Made by a program: the position numbers and the translations under genes
Shown here: in pieces, positions 25,471 to 33,408 of the stretch
How the letters are laid out: the number at the start of each line of letters is the position of its first letter
Position numbering within the stretch: position 1 is the first letter of the stretch
Notes under the pieces: model-generated
What the model saw: only the letters and a program-made list of their open reading frames with translations
What the model was told of the DNA's origin: nothing
Database searches by the model: none
Origin: FW021-bin31 sp964647485
Lineage (GTDB): Bacteria; Bacteroidota; Bacteroidia; Chitinophagales; Chitinophagaceae
Length of the DNA: 64,000 nucleotides
Reading direction: 5' to 3'
Assembly: GCA_964647485.1 (NCBI GenBank)
Contig: CAZYHV010000015.1
Location: 31,704 to 95,703, forward strand

Positions 25471-26229
25471 TTATAAACATTGTGTAATTTCTACAAAACT
25501 ATCCGCCTTCAGTGAGGCGCCACCAACCAATGCACCATCGACATCCTTTCCTGCAAATAAATCGGCTGCATTCCCCGGTTTACAACTTCCACCGTAAAGT
25601 ATGGTGGTATCTTCTGCAATTTCTTTCCCATACCTCTCTGCAATCTTAGAGCGAATGAAAGCATGAATTTCCTGAGCTTGTTCCGGTGTTGCCGTTTTTC
25701 CTGTACCAATGGCCCAAATAGGTTCATAAGCAATGACTACTTTCTTAAAATCTTCTTCAGAAAAAACAAATAAACTTTCTTCCAACTGTTGGGCAACAAA
25801 TTCATTTTGTTTTTCTGCTTCTCTTGTTTCTAAAGATTCTCCACAGCAGAAGATAGGTCGTAACCCTTCGTTTAAAGTTAATTCCATTTTTTCTTTCAGA
25901 ACCTCATTGGTATCACCATAATAACCTCTTCTTTCTGAATGACCAATGATCACATAATCTGTATCGACTGATTTTAACATGGCAGCCGAAGTCTCTCCGG
26001 TATAGGCTCCGGATTCATGGTTAGCCACATTTTGAGCACTTACATAAATATGAGAAGTAGCGGCAATCTTATCTTTAATATCTTTCAAGTAAGGCATCGG
26101 TACACCAAGAATCATTTCTGTTTGATCTGTTAAATGCACTCCGGACTCCAAGATTCCCTGAACCAGCCTTTTCCCTTCTTCCAGGGTTAAGTTCATTTTC
26201 CAGTTGGCTGCTGCAATTTTTCTTCTCAT
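25471..26229 (-). CDS. tpiA: Triosephosphate isomerase
   Basis: TpiA interconverts dihydroxyacetone phosphate and glyceraldehyde 3-phosphate. The 252-residue protein contains AANWKMN at the N-terminus (catalytic Lys), IIGHSERR near residue 95 (His), AYEPIWAIGTGKTA near 168 (catalytic Glu and loop 6) and YGGSCKPGN. Length and motifs are normal. Co-transcribed with acyP. Confidence 0.96.
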   Translation of the reverse strand: MRRKIAAANWKMNLTLEEGKRLVQGILESGVHLTDQTEMILGVPMPYLKDIKDKIAATSHIYVSAQNVANHESGAYTGETSAAMLKSVDTDYVIIGHSERRGYYGDTNEVLKEKMELTLNEGLRPIFCCGESLETREAEKQNEFVAQQLEESLFVFSEEDFKKVVIAYEPIWAIGTGKTATPEQAQEIHAFIRSKIAERYGKEIAEDTTILYGGSCKPGNAADLFAGKDVDGALVGGASLKADSFVEITQCL

Positions 26230-26279
26230 AAATTACTCATTTGTGATTTTTATTAATAATAGTTATTTCCGTTTTGAAA

Positions 26280-27416
26280 TCAGTTATTTTGCTTGTAAAG
26301 GTACGATAATATCTTCTCCCAATTTTTATCAAGTCTTTTTCCTTTCAGTTTCATCCAGTTATCTGCATGATGGAGGACTTTTTCTAATTGATATTTGTTT
26401 TCTTCATCCCAATAAAAGGAAGGAATCTCTTTTGATGGGAAGCCTAAATGATGTAAATGGGCTGATACCCCGATAACGGTTCCTGAATTTATTCTGCTTT
26501 GGATTGCCGTCCGAGAAAAATCACCCATAAAAAAGCCACATTTTGTCCCTACTTCTTTTAATCCTGTCCTTCTTTTTATTTCGATCGTACCGGCTGTGTT
26601 TTTTAGATTAGAATTGCTTGTACCGGCTCCTAAATTACACCATTCTCCGATGATAGAATCTCCAAGATAACCATCATGAGCTTTATTAGAATATCCAAAT
26701 AGAATGCTATTCTTTACTTCTCCACCAACTGTAGAATATGGTCCTACCGTTGTTGCTCCATATATCTTCGCTCCCATCTTTACAACTGCTCCCTCTCCTA
26801 TGGCTATCGGGCCATAAAGATGGCTGCCTTCCATAAGGTTGGCATTTTTTCCGATATAAACAGGACCTTGAGAGGCATTTATACTGGCAGCATTGATCAT
26901 CGCCCCTTCCTCTATAAAAATATTTTCAGCATTCGTAAGCTTGATGTCATTTAAAGTATCGAGTTGCCGAGGGTTCCCAACCAATAAATTAAAATCTTGT
27001 TGAATTGCTTTTTCATTATTGTGAAGGAGTTCCCAGGGATAAGTAACAAAAGAATAATCCTTTTCGTAGATGATGTTATTCAGACTTGTATTATGTGGAA
27101 AGTGCTTTCCTCTGCTAATAAGAATATGGTTGCCGGAGACCAGCGAGCTGTCATCCCGTAAGCCATTCATCGCTGATATGAGCTGTTCATCTGGTATCAG
27201 ACCGGCATTAATCCAATAGTTATCTCCTTCTTTTTCTTCTGAAAACTTCTCTTTCAGGTAGTCTTCAGTTAGCGTGGAAGTAGGTTTTCCTAAATACCTT
27301 TCCCATTTTTCTCGGAGAGTAAAAATCCCTAACCGACAATCTGCAATCGGTCGGGTAAGTGAGAAGGGATACATATTTTCCCTCCGGATAGCGTCATATA
27401 AAATATAAGCTGCCAC
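26280..27416 (-). CDS. GlmU-like protein (degenerate nucleotidyltransferase plus left-handed beta-helix)
   Basis: This 378-residue protein is the Bacteroidota GlmU-related family: an N-terminal domain (MAAYILYDAIRREN..LTRPIADCRLGIFTLREKW) resembling sugar nucleotidyltransferases but without the usual GxGTRM loop, and a C-terminal hexapeptide-repeat beta-helix (about 165-335) with YIGKNA, YGPIAIGEGAVV and LGAGTSNSN. It may act in nucleotide-sugar or lipid synthesis, but the substrate is unknown. The ATG at 27416 lies only 4 nt after a perfect -7 box, so the transcript may be leaderless. Confidence 0.8.
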   Translation of the reverse strand: MAAYILYDAIRRENMYPFSLTRPIADCRLGIFTLREKWERYLGKPTSTLTEDYLKEKFSEEKEGDNYWINAGLIPDEQLISAMNGLRDDSSLVSGNHILISRGKHFPHNTSLNNIIYEKDYSFVTYPWELLHNNEKAIQQDFNLLVGNPRQLDTLNDIKLTNAENIFIEEGAMINAASINASQGPVYIGKNANLMEGSHLYGPIAIGEGAVVKMGAKIYGATTVGPYSTVGGEVKNSILFGYSNKAHDGYLGDSIIGEWCNLGAGTSNSNLKNTAGTIEIKRRTGLKEVGTKCGFFMGDFSRTAIQSRINSGTVIGVSAHLHHLGFPSKEIPSFYWDEENKYQLEKVLHHADNWMKLKGKRLDKNWEKILSYLYKQNN

Positions 27417-27420
27417 AAGG

Positions 27421-27428
27421 CAAAATTA
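27421..27428 (-). promoter_or_regulatory. Putative -7 box of the GlmU-like gene, 4 nt before ATG
   Basis: Reads TAATTTTG on the minus strand, a perfect TAnnTTTG, with the ATG only 4 nt downstream. Confidence 0.45.
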
Positions 27429-27433
27429 AAAAA

Positions 27434-27456
27434 GGTCTTCCAAAAAAAGAAAGACC
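27434..27456 (-). terminator. Rho-independent terminator of rpmE2
   Basis: On the minus strand an 8-bp stem (GGTCTTTC / GGAAGACC, one mismatch) closes a T7 loop and is followed by TTTTTT. It lies 33 nt after the rpmE2 stop and just upstream of the GlmU-like promoter. Confidence 0.65.
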
Positions 27457-27489
27457 CTTAGAAAGTAATGTTTTTATAAAGCTAAAAAA

Positions 27490-27747
27490 TTATTTCTTTT
27501 TATTCTTAGCATAGCGTTTGCGGAATTTATCAATACGTCCTGCAGTATCTACCAATACATTCTTACCGGTGTAAAAAGGATGAGAAGTATTAGAGATTTC
27601 TAATTTCACTAATGGGTAGTCATTCCCATCTTCCCAGGTAATGGTTTCTTCTGAAGGAGTTGTAGAACGGCTTAAAAAAGCTTCGCCATTGGACATATCT
27701 TTAAATACAACAAGACGGTAATCCTTAGGGTGAATATCTTTCTTCAT
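27490..27747 (-). CDS. rpmE2: 50S ribosomal protein L31, type B
   Basis: The 85-residue protein begins MKKDIHPKDYRLVVFKD and has SRSTT..ETITW and SHPFYTGK, as in L31. The zinc-binding Cys residues of type A L31 are absent, so this is the type B, zinc-independent form. It has its own promoter (27771-27778) and terminator (27434-27456). Confidence 0.95.
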   Translation of the reverse strand: MKKDIHPKDYRLVVFKDMSNGEAFLSRSTTPSEETITWEDGNDYPLVKLEISNTSHPFYTGKNVLVDTAGRIDKFRKRYAKNKKK

Positions 27748-27770
27748 GATTGTTTTCTATTTTGAGGTTG

Positions 27771-27778
27771 CAAATGTA
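27771..27778 (-). promoter_or_regulatory. Putative -7 box of rpmE2
   Basis: Reads TACATTTG on the minus strand, a perfect TAnnTTTG, 23 nt upstream of the ATG. Confidence 0.5.
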
Positions 27779-27837
27779 CAATAGTTAAATGTTTTGTCAA
27801 AATAATATTTTAAAAATTAGGAACCGCTCCCCTCTTT

Positions 27838-28815
27838 TTACGTCTTATTGCTTTCTTCATTTTTCTTTTTCTCTTCACGAGCTTTTGATTCTTTTAGAAA
27901 TTTTATATTTCTTACCAAGCCACGATATTTTGTCCTTTTTACAGCAGATTTAGAAAAATATTTAGAAAATACTTCATGAGTAAGTTCATCCCAATCTTCA
28001 TATTCCATATCCATTAACCCGGGACGAGGATTAAATTCCAAAACATCATGGGGCTTTGAAAAGCGATTCCAAGGACATACATCCTGACAGATGTCACAGC
28101 CGAACATCCAGTTCTCCATCTTTTCACTGACTTCTTTGGGCAGCAACTCATCCCGAAGTTCAATAGTAAAATAACTGATACATTTGGAACCGTCTACTTT
28201 GTGAGGCTCATCTAAAGCACCTGTAGGACAAGAATCAATACAACGGGTGCAGGTTCCGCAATAATCTTTGATTGGACCATCCGGTAATAATTCCAGGTCA
28301 ATAATTAATTCTGCAAGAAAATAAAAAGATCCGTGTTGAGGTTGAATCATCAATGCATTTTTTCCTCGCCAGCCCAAACCACTCTTTTGAGCCCAAGCCT
28401 TTTCGAGAATGGGAGCAGAATCTGTAAAAGCACGTCCGTCTACTTCTCCAATACGTTCTCTAATCAAGTCAATAAAACGCCATAATTTCTTCTTAATCAC
28501 ATGATGATAATCTTCTCCATAAGCATACTTAGATAGTTTATAGCTATTGGGGTTTTGTTTTTTTTCCGGATAATAATTTAACATTAAGCTTACTACAGAC
28601 TTAGCTCCTTCCACTAATTTTGTAGGATCCAATCTTTTATCAAAGTAATTTTCCAAATATTGCATCTTCCCATTCTTTCCCTTTTTAAGGTAATCCTCAA
28701 GCCGAGGGGCTTCCTCTTCTAAAAATTCAGCTTTGGATATTCCACAGAAATCAAACCCCAATTCTGTAGCAATCTCTTTAACCGTATTTGTATTCTTTTC
28801 TATAGAAAGATTCAT
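27838..28815 (-). CDS. queG: Epoxyqueuosine reductase
   Basis: QueG makes queuosine in tRNA by reducing epoxyqueuosine with a cobalamin and two [4Fe-4S] clusters. The protein of about 325 residues has two ferredoxin motifs, CGTCTRCIDSCPTGAL near residue 190 and CDICQDVCPWN near 240. The reading frame is open to 28860, but the extra 15 codons overlap the atp operon terminator (28841-28876), and a perfect -7 box sits at 28821-28828, so the true start is the ATG at 28815, 5 nt past the box. The C-terminal HEAT-like tail of some QueG proteins is missing, as is common in this phylum. Confidence 0.92.
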   Translation of the reverse strand: MNLSIEKNTNTVKEIATELGFDFCGISKAEFLEEEAPRLEDYLKKGKNGKMQYLENYFDKRLDPTKLVEGAKSVVSLMLNYYPEKKQNPNSYKLSKYAYGEDYHHVIKKKLWRFIDLIRERIGEVDGRAFTDSAPILEKAWAQKSGLGWRGKNALMIQPQHGSFYFLAELIIDLELLPDGPIKDYCGTCTRCIDSCPTGALDEPHKVDGSKCISYFTIELRDELLPKEVSEKMENWMFGCDICQDVCPWNRFSKPHDVLEFNPRPGLMDMEYEDWDELTHEVFSKYFSKSAVKRTKYRGLVRNIKFLKESKAREEKKKNEESNKT

Positions 28816-28820
28816 AACTA

Positions 28821-28828
28821 CAAAGGTA
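28821..28828 (-). promoter_or_regulatory. Putative -7 box of queG, 5 nt before ATG
   Basis: Reads TACCTTTG on the minus strand (perfect TAnnTTTG). The ATG at 28815 follows after 5 nt, which suggests a leaderless mRNA. Confidence 0.45.
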
Positions 28829-28840
28829 TCCAAAAATAGA

Positions 28841-28876
28841 AAGAGGATAACAATCTTCAATTGTTATCCTCCTCTT
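28841..28876 (-). terminator. Terminator of the atp operon
   Basis: GAGGATAACAAT (28843-28854) pairs perfectly with ATTGTTATCCTC (28860-28871), extended by AAGAGG/CCTCTT with a small bulge. On the minus strand it is followed by TTTCTATTTTT. It lies 26 nt after the atpA stop, so the operon ends with atpA. Confidence 0.8.
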
Positions 28877-28901
28877 TATAATTTAGAATGATAAAGAATA
28901 C

Positions 28902-30482
28902 TTATTCCTTATATTGAGGTACGATTCCTTCCGCTAGTTTCACCATTCTGTCGATACCATCTTCCGGTAATTTACCATTTTTAAATTCTTCCAATACATC
29001 CGGTAATTGAGTTTCCATTTCACTTAAGAAAGTTTCTTCAAATTCCCGAATTTTATCTACAGGAACTTTGGATAACAACCCTTTGGTACCTAAATAGATA
29101 ATAGCAACCTGTTTTTCTACCGGTAAGGGAGAAAATTGGTTCTGAATCAGAATTTGTACATTTCGTTCCCCTTTATTCAATACGGCCTTGGTGGCAGCAT
29201 CCATGTCACTACCAAATTTGGAAAAGGCTTCCATCTCACGATACTGTGCCTGATCCAATTTTAATGTACCGGCTACTTTTTTCATAGATTTCACCTGAGC
29301 ACTTCCTCCCACACGACTTACAGAGATACCCACATTAATAGCCGGACGAATTCCCGCATTAAAGGCATCAGATTCTAAGAATATTTGTCCGTCAGTAATA
29401 GAAATAACATTGGTAGGGATATAAGCAGAAACATCTCCTGCTTGGGTTTCAATAATAGGCAGTGCCGTTAAAGACCCTCCTCCTTTTACTTTCCCTTTTA
29501 GAGAATCGGGTAAGTCATTCATCTCTGCAGAGATATTGTCATCATTAATGATTTTAGCTGCACGCTCTAACAGACGAGAGTGAAGATAAAAAACATCACC
29601 GGGATAAGCTTCACGACCCGGAGGACGACGCAATAACAGAGAAACTTCACGATAAGCTACCGCCTGTTTGGATAAATCATCATAAGTGATCAACGCAGGA
29701 CGCCCGGTATCTCTGAAGTATTCTCCAATAGCAGCTCCTGCAAATGGAGCATAGAATTGTAAAGGAGCAGGTTCAGATGCAGAAGCAGCCACAATCACGG
29801 TATAATCCATTGCGCCATGTTCTTCTAAAGTCTGTTTAATCTGAGCGACAGTAGAAGCTTTTTGTCCAATCGCTACATAAATACAATATACCGGATTACC
29901 GGCTTCATAAAACTCTTTCTGATTGATAATAGTATCAATAGCAATAGCCGTTTTACCGGTTTGACGATCCCCAATAATCAACTCTCTTTGACCTCGCCCG
30001 ATAGGAATCATGGCATCAATCGATTTAATTCCGGTTTGTAAAGGTTCTTCCACCGGTTCACGAAAGATTACTCCCGGAGCTTTACGCTCAATCGGCATTT
30101 CATGTAATTCTCCTTTAATAGGTCCCTGTCCATCAATAGGTTCTCCCAAGGTATTTACCACACGTCCCAGGAGCCCCTCTCCTACATTAATGGAGGCAAT
30201 TTGTCCGGTACTACGTACGGTATCTCCTTCTTTAATTCCTTTAGATTCTCCCATCAATACGACCCCCACATTATCTTCTTCTAAGTTAAGGGCAATGGCT
30301 TTCAGACCATTTTCAAATTCTACCAATTCACCGGAACGGAGATTATTTAAGCCATAAACACGGGCAATACCATCTCCCACCTGAAGAACGGTACCTACTT
30401 CTTCAAGATCAGCAGAGGCATCAAAATTACTCAGTTGTTGACGCAATATCGCAGATATTTCATCAGGTTTAATATCAGGCAT
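28902..30482 (-). CDS. atpA: F1 ATP synthase subunit alpha
   Basis: AtpA forms half of the F1 hexamer and holds the non-catalytic nucleotide sites. The 526-residue protein has the P-loop GDRQTGKTAIAID near residue 170, the ISVSRVGGSAQ signature near 385 and the RPALITYDDLSKQAVAYREVSLLLRRPPGREAYPGDVF region near 285. It is the last gene of the operon atpB-E-F-H-A and is followed by a strong terminator. atpG, which normally follows, is not present in the window, and neither are atpD and atpC. Confidence 0.97.
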   Translation of the reverse strand: MPDIKPDEISAILRQQLSNFDASADLEEVGTVLQVGDGIARVYGLNNLRSGELVEFENGLKAIALNLEEDNVGVVLMGESKGIKEGDTVRSTGQIASINVGEGLLGRVVNTLGEPIDGQGPIKGELHEMPIERKAPGVIFREPVEEPLQTGIKSIDAMIPIGRGQRELIIGDRQTGKTAIAIDTIINQKEFYEAGNPVYCIYVAIGQKASTVAQIKQTLEEHGAMDYTVIVAASASEPAPLQFYAPFAGAAIGEYFRDTGRPALITYDDLSKQAVAYREVSLLLRRPPGREAYPGDVFYLHSRLLERAAKIINDDNISAEMNDLPDSLKGKVKGGGSLTALPIIETQAGDVSAYIPTNVISITDGQIFLESDAFNAGIRPAINVGISVSRVGGSAQVKSMKKVAGTLKLDQAQYREMEAFSKFGSDMDAATKAVLNKGERNVQILIQNQFSPLPVEKQVAIIYLGTKGLLSKVPVDKIREFEETFLSEMETQLPDVLEEFKNGKLPEDGIDRMVKLAEGIVPQYKE

Positions 30483-30543
30483 AGCTATTTATTATTAGAA
30501 TTATAAATTACTTTTATCAAATGTATTAAAAATATAGTTTTAT

Positions 30544-31083
30544 TTAACTAACAAAATCTTTTCTTATATCTTGTATTTGCCGACTTACGCTGGCATCATA
30601 AATATTATTATTAGATTCCAAAATAAAGCCACCAATTAATTGTTCCCTCACCTGAGTCACCAGATCAATCGTTTGATTTGGAATTTCTTCTTTAATTTTT
30701 TTAATGATAGCTTTGGTTAAATCTTCACCCAATGAAAAAGCTGTCGTCATTTTTACTTCCTGGATATTTTTAATCTTTCGGTATTGACGAATAGCAGCAT
30801 CTACAATTTCAGGCAGAAAACCTTCTCTCCCTTTATTAATTAATAAAATAACAAAACGAATTGTTATTTCATTAAGTTTGTTATCAAAAATAGCCTTAAA
30901 GATCTTTTCTTTTTTATCCATATTTATAACAGGACTCTTTAGAAAAGTAACAAATTCACGATTTTTATCTGAAGTTTGAGCCAACAGGTTCAAATCTTGA
31001 TATACATCTTCCAAACTTTGTTTTTCAACTGCAATCTCTACAAGAGACTTTGCATATCTTTCAGCTAAACGTGGATTTGGCAT
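30544..31083 (-). CDS. atpH: F1 ATP synthase subunit delta
   Basis: Subunit delta forms part of the peripheral stalk that links F1 to Fo. The 179-residue protein starts LAERYAKSLVEIAVEKQSLEDVYQDL and has the late motif IGGFILESNNNIYDASVSRQI, the conserved C-terminal signature. It lies 31 nt after atpF and 61 nt before atpA. Confidence 0.93.
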   Translation of the reverse strand: MPNPRLAERYAKSLVEIAVEKQSLEDVYQDLNLLAQTSDKNREFVTFLKSPVINMDKKEKIFKAIFDNKLNEITIRFVILLINKGREGFLPEIVDAAIRQYRKIKNIQEVKMTTAFSLGEDLTKAIIKKIKEEIPNQTIDLVTQVREQLIGGFILESNNNIYDASVSRQIQDIRKDFVS

Positions 31084-31114
31084 GGCTAATACTTATTATT
31101 GTTTTTAGATAATA

Positions 31115-31609
31115 TTAATTCAGCTCAATGTCGGCAAGCAGCTTTTCAATATAATCCTTTTGAACCTTCTCTTTACTTAATTCGCTTTTAAGAATTTTTT
31201 CGGCTATATCAATTGCCAAATTTCCGGTTTGATTTTTTACCTCATTAATGGCAGCCTCCTTTTGATTGTTAATAGCAATTTGTGCATTATCAACAATTTT
31301 TTTGGCTTCTACCTTTGCCTGATCCTTCGCCTCATTAATAATCCTATCTTTGGCTTCTTTTGCCTCTTTTAGTATTTTACTTCGTTCCGTCTTGGCTTCC
31401 TTCAACACTTCTTCATGTTCATATTTCATTTGAGCCATCTCTGCTTTAATACGATCAGCAGATTCAATAGAGTCGGCTATGCCTTTTTCCCTTTCATTCA
31501 ACATTTTAAGGATGGGTTTCCAGGCAAACTTCTTTAATATAATCAAGGTAAGAAGAAAAATTAATGCCATCCAGAAGATTAATCCAATGCTGGGACTTAG
31601 TAAATCCAT
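31115..31609 (-). CDS. atpF: Fo ATP synthase subunit b
   Basis: Subunit b is the membrane-anchored peripheral stalk. The 164-residue protein has one N-terminal membrane helix (about 8-26, SIGLIFWMALIFLLTLIIL) followed by a long charged coiled coil rich in Lys/Glu/Ala (about 35-140). The 120-bp gap separating it from atpE is longer than the other spacers of the operon and contains a strong hairpin. Confidence 0.94.
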   Translation of the reverse strand: MDLLSPSIGLIFWMALIFLLTLIILKKFAWKPILKMLNEREKGIADSIESADRIKAEMAQMKYEHEEVLKEAKTERSKILKEAKEAKDRIINEAKDQAKVEAKKIVDNAQIAINNQKEAAINEVKNQTGNLAIDIAEKILKSELSKEKVQKDYIEKLLADIELN

Positions 31610-31676
31610 TTCTTAATTCTATTAATTGGTTAGTTGATATTTGATTTTTTATAAAACCTGTTATTCTTTTTTAAAG

Positions 31677-31715
31677 TTTACTGCATTCGCCGCCCTGCGC
31701 ATTGAATGCAGTAAA
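31677..31715 (-). other. Perfect 12-bp hairpin between atpE and atpF
   Basis: TTTACTGCATTC (31677-31688) pairs perfectly with GAATGCAGTAAA (31704-31715) around a GC-rich 15-nt loop. On the minus strand it lies 14 nt after the atpE stop and is followed by CTTTAAAAAAG, not a clean T tract. It may stabilise the 3' end of an atpE-containing mRNA or act as a partial terminator, helping to raise subunit c levels. Confidence 0.6.
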
Positions 31716-31729
31716 ATGTTTGTCATTCC

Positions 31730-31981
31730 TTATACAAACAGAGCCAAAATAGCTACTACGACTGCGAAAAGAGCAACCCCTTCAATAAGGGCAGCCATCA
31801 CAATCATATTAGAACGGATTTCACCGGCAACTTCAGGCTGACGAGCAATGGCATTCATGGCATCTTTACCAACTTGACCAATACCTACACCTGCACCAAT
31901 TGCAGCTAATCCGGCACCTACACCGGCACCAATTTTTCCTAGGCCGCTTGCAGCAAGGAATAAAATACTCAAAAGTGTCAT
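31730..31981 (-). CDS. atpE: Fo ATP synthase subunit c
   Basis: The 83-residue proteolipid forms the rotor ring. It has two membrane helices with the glycine-rich GAGVGAGLAAIGAGVGIG in the first, the RQPE loop near residue 48 and the ion-binding Glu in ALIEGVALF in the second. The residue after Glu is Gly, not Ser/Thr, and there is no Gln pairing as in sodium rings, so proton coupling is the better guess. Start at 31981, 51 nt after atpB. Confidence 0.95.
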   Translation of the reverse strand: MTLLSILFLAASGLGKIGAGVGAGLAAIGAGVGIGQVGKDAMNAIARQPEVAGEIRSNMIVMAALIEGVALFAVVVAILALFV

Positions 31982-32032
31982 AACGGTTTGTTTTTATGAT
32001 GATTAAATATAATCCTTAATTAAAAATTTATA

Positions 32033-33205
32033 CTACACAATAGCTTCCTCTTCAAACTCTTCATGTGGCCCATTTTCAAAGGCCTGTGCAATAAACAAGG
32101 CCGACAGGTTGGCAAAAATAAAAGCCTGAATCAACCCTACCAACAGTTCTACAAAATACATGAAGATAGTAAACGCAACAGATACTATTGAAAAGCCCCA
32201 ACCTACTGCAGCAATCATTCCTCCAAAGATAAATATCAGAGAAATAATACTTAAAATAATCATGTGACCGGCCAACATATTCGCGAAAAGACGAATCATC
32301 AACGCAAAAGGTTTGGTGAAAATACCTAAAATCTCTACCGGCACTAAAATAGGTTTTACCCAAACAGGGATACCCGGAGGCCATACAATATGTTGCCAAT
32401 AATGTTTATTGGTGCTAATCATTATATACACAAAAGAGAATGCTGCTAACACCCCGGTAAAAGCCAGATTTCCTGCTACATTAGAGGATCCCGGAATTAA
32501 AGCCAATAAAGAATTAATCCAGATAAAGAAAAATATAGATAATAAAAAGGGGGTATATTTATCTGCTTTTTCACCAAGATAAGAACGAGCTACTTCATCT
32601 CTGATAAATAATATAAAAGGTTCCAGAGCATTCTGAAATCCACTGGGAGCCTTATTCGGATTGCGTTGGTATTTTTTAGCTGCTCCTACAAAAATCAATA
32701 CCAAAAGAATCATAGAAAGGATCGCCTGTAAAACATTCTTTGTTAGCGAAATATCATAAATAGGAGTTTTAAAATCCGGACCGCCATCTTCGTTTATCGG
32801 AATAATCTGATTGGGAAAATAAGTATTTTTATCCAAATTATACTTTTCTATATACTCCTCATTTAATAACCTAAATCCTTTATAGGAAGTTTCTCCTTTA
32901 TGGAATTTAGAAGACATAAAGATAGAAAATCCCGACTGTGGAATATAAATAATGACCGGGAGAGCAAGAGAGACATCATGCCCGTTAAACGAAAAGAAGT
33001 GCCAATAGTGAGAATCTTTGACTTCTTCTAAAATTACTTTATTTGCATCGAATTCTTCCTCTTTTTCAGATTCAGAAGAATGGGATACTTTTTGCTCCTG
33101 ACTATTGGAAACCGGTGAATTTGTTTGCGCGTTTGAAAAAGTGCAAACAAATATAAAAATCACAGTCAAAAGACCTGTCCAACGGTATTTAAGGGGTTTT
33201 GCCAT
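32033..33205 (-). CDS. atpB: Fo ATP synthase subunit a, with long secreted N-terminal extension
   Basis: Subunit a forms the stator half-channels. At 390 residues it is longer than the E. coli protein because of a Bacteroidota-type N-terminal extension: a signal peptide (about 1-26, ending FSNAQ) and a hydrophilic periplasmic region with an acidic stretch. The membrane core (about 155-390) has LIRLFANMLAGH (essential Arg) near residue 306 and a final helix EFVELLVGLIQAFIF-like. First gene of the operon, divergent from hppA, with a -7 box at 33228-33235. Confidence 0.94.
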   Translation of the reverse strand: MAKPLKYRWTGLLTVIFIFVCTFSNAQTNSPVSNSQEQKVSHSSESEKEEEFDANKVILEEVKDSHYWHFFSFNGHDVSLALPVIIYIPQSGFSIFMSSKFHKGETSYKGFRLLNEEYIEKYNLDKNTYFPNQIIPINEDGGPDFKTPIYDISLTKNVLQAILSMILLVLIFVGAAKKYQRNPNKAPSGFQNALEPFILFIRDEVARSYLGEKADKYTPFLLSIFFFIWINSLLALIPGSSNVAGNLAFTGVLAAFSFVYIMISTNKHYWQHIVWPPGIPVWVKPILVPVEILGIFTKPFALMIRLFANMLAGHMIILSIISLIFIFGGMIAAVGWGFSIVSVAFTIFMYFVELLVGLIQAFIFANLSALFIAQAFENGPHEEFEEEAIV

Positions 33206-33227
33206 GATACGCTCTCAAAATTTTGCG

Positions 33228-33235
33228 CAAAGATA
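33228..33235 (-). promoter_or_regulatory. Putative -7 box of the atp operon
   Basis: Reads TATCTTTG on the minus strand, a perfect TAnnTTTG, 22 nt upstream of the atpB ATG. Confidence 0.5.
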
Positions 33236-33369
33236 ATCTGAATTTGTTGCAAAACAACTGAAAATACATTTTTTTTTCATCTTTTCTCCTTCTTCAATAA
33301 AAAAGGAATAAATTCGTCATACTTTATGACAAATTTAATCGTTTATAATGTTGATTCTATTTTTCCTAT

Positions 33370-33377
33370 TATCTTTG
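33370..33377 (+). promoter_or_regulatory. Putative -7 box of hppA
   Basis: TATCTTTG, a perfect TAnnTTTG and the same sequence as the atp box, 31 nt before the hppA ATG. A TTG 16 nt upstream could be a -33 element, though spacing is short. Confidence 0.5.
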
Positions 33378-33408
33378 CTGCCATTATTAAAAATTTGAAG
33401 ATTAAAAA

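Noticed and set aside
31730..31981. Sodium-dependent c-ring
   Set aside because: The ion-binding Glu is followed by Gly, and the Gln and Ser/Thr partners of sodium rings are not seen, so a proton ring is more likely.
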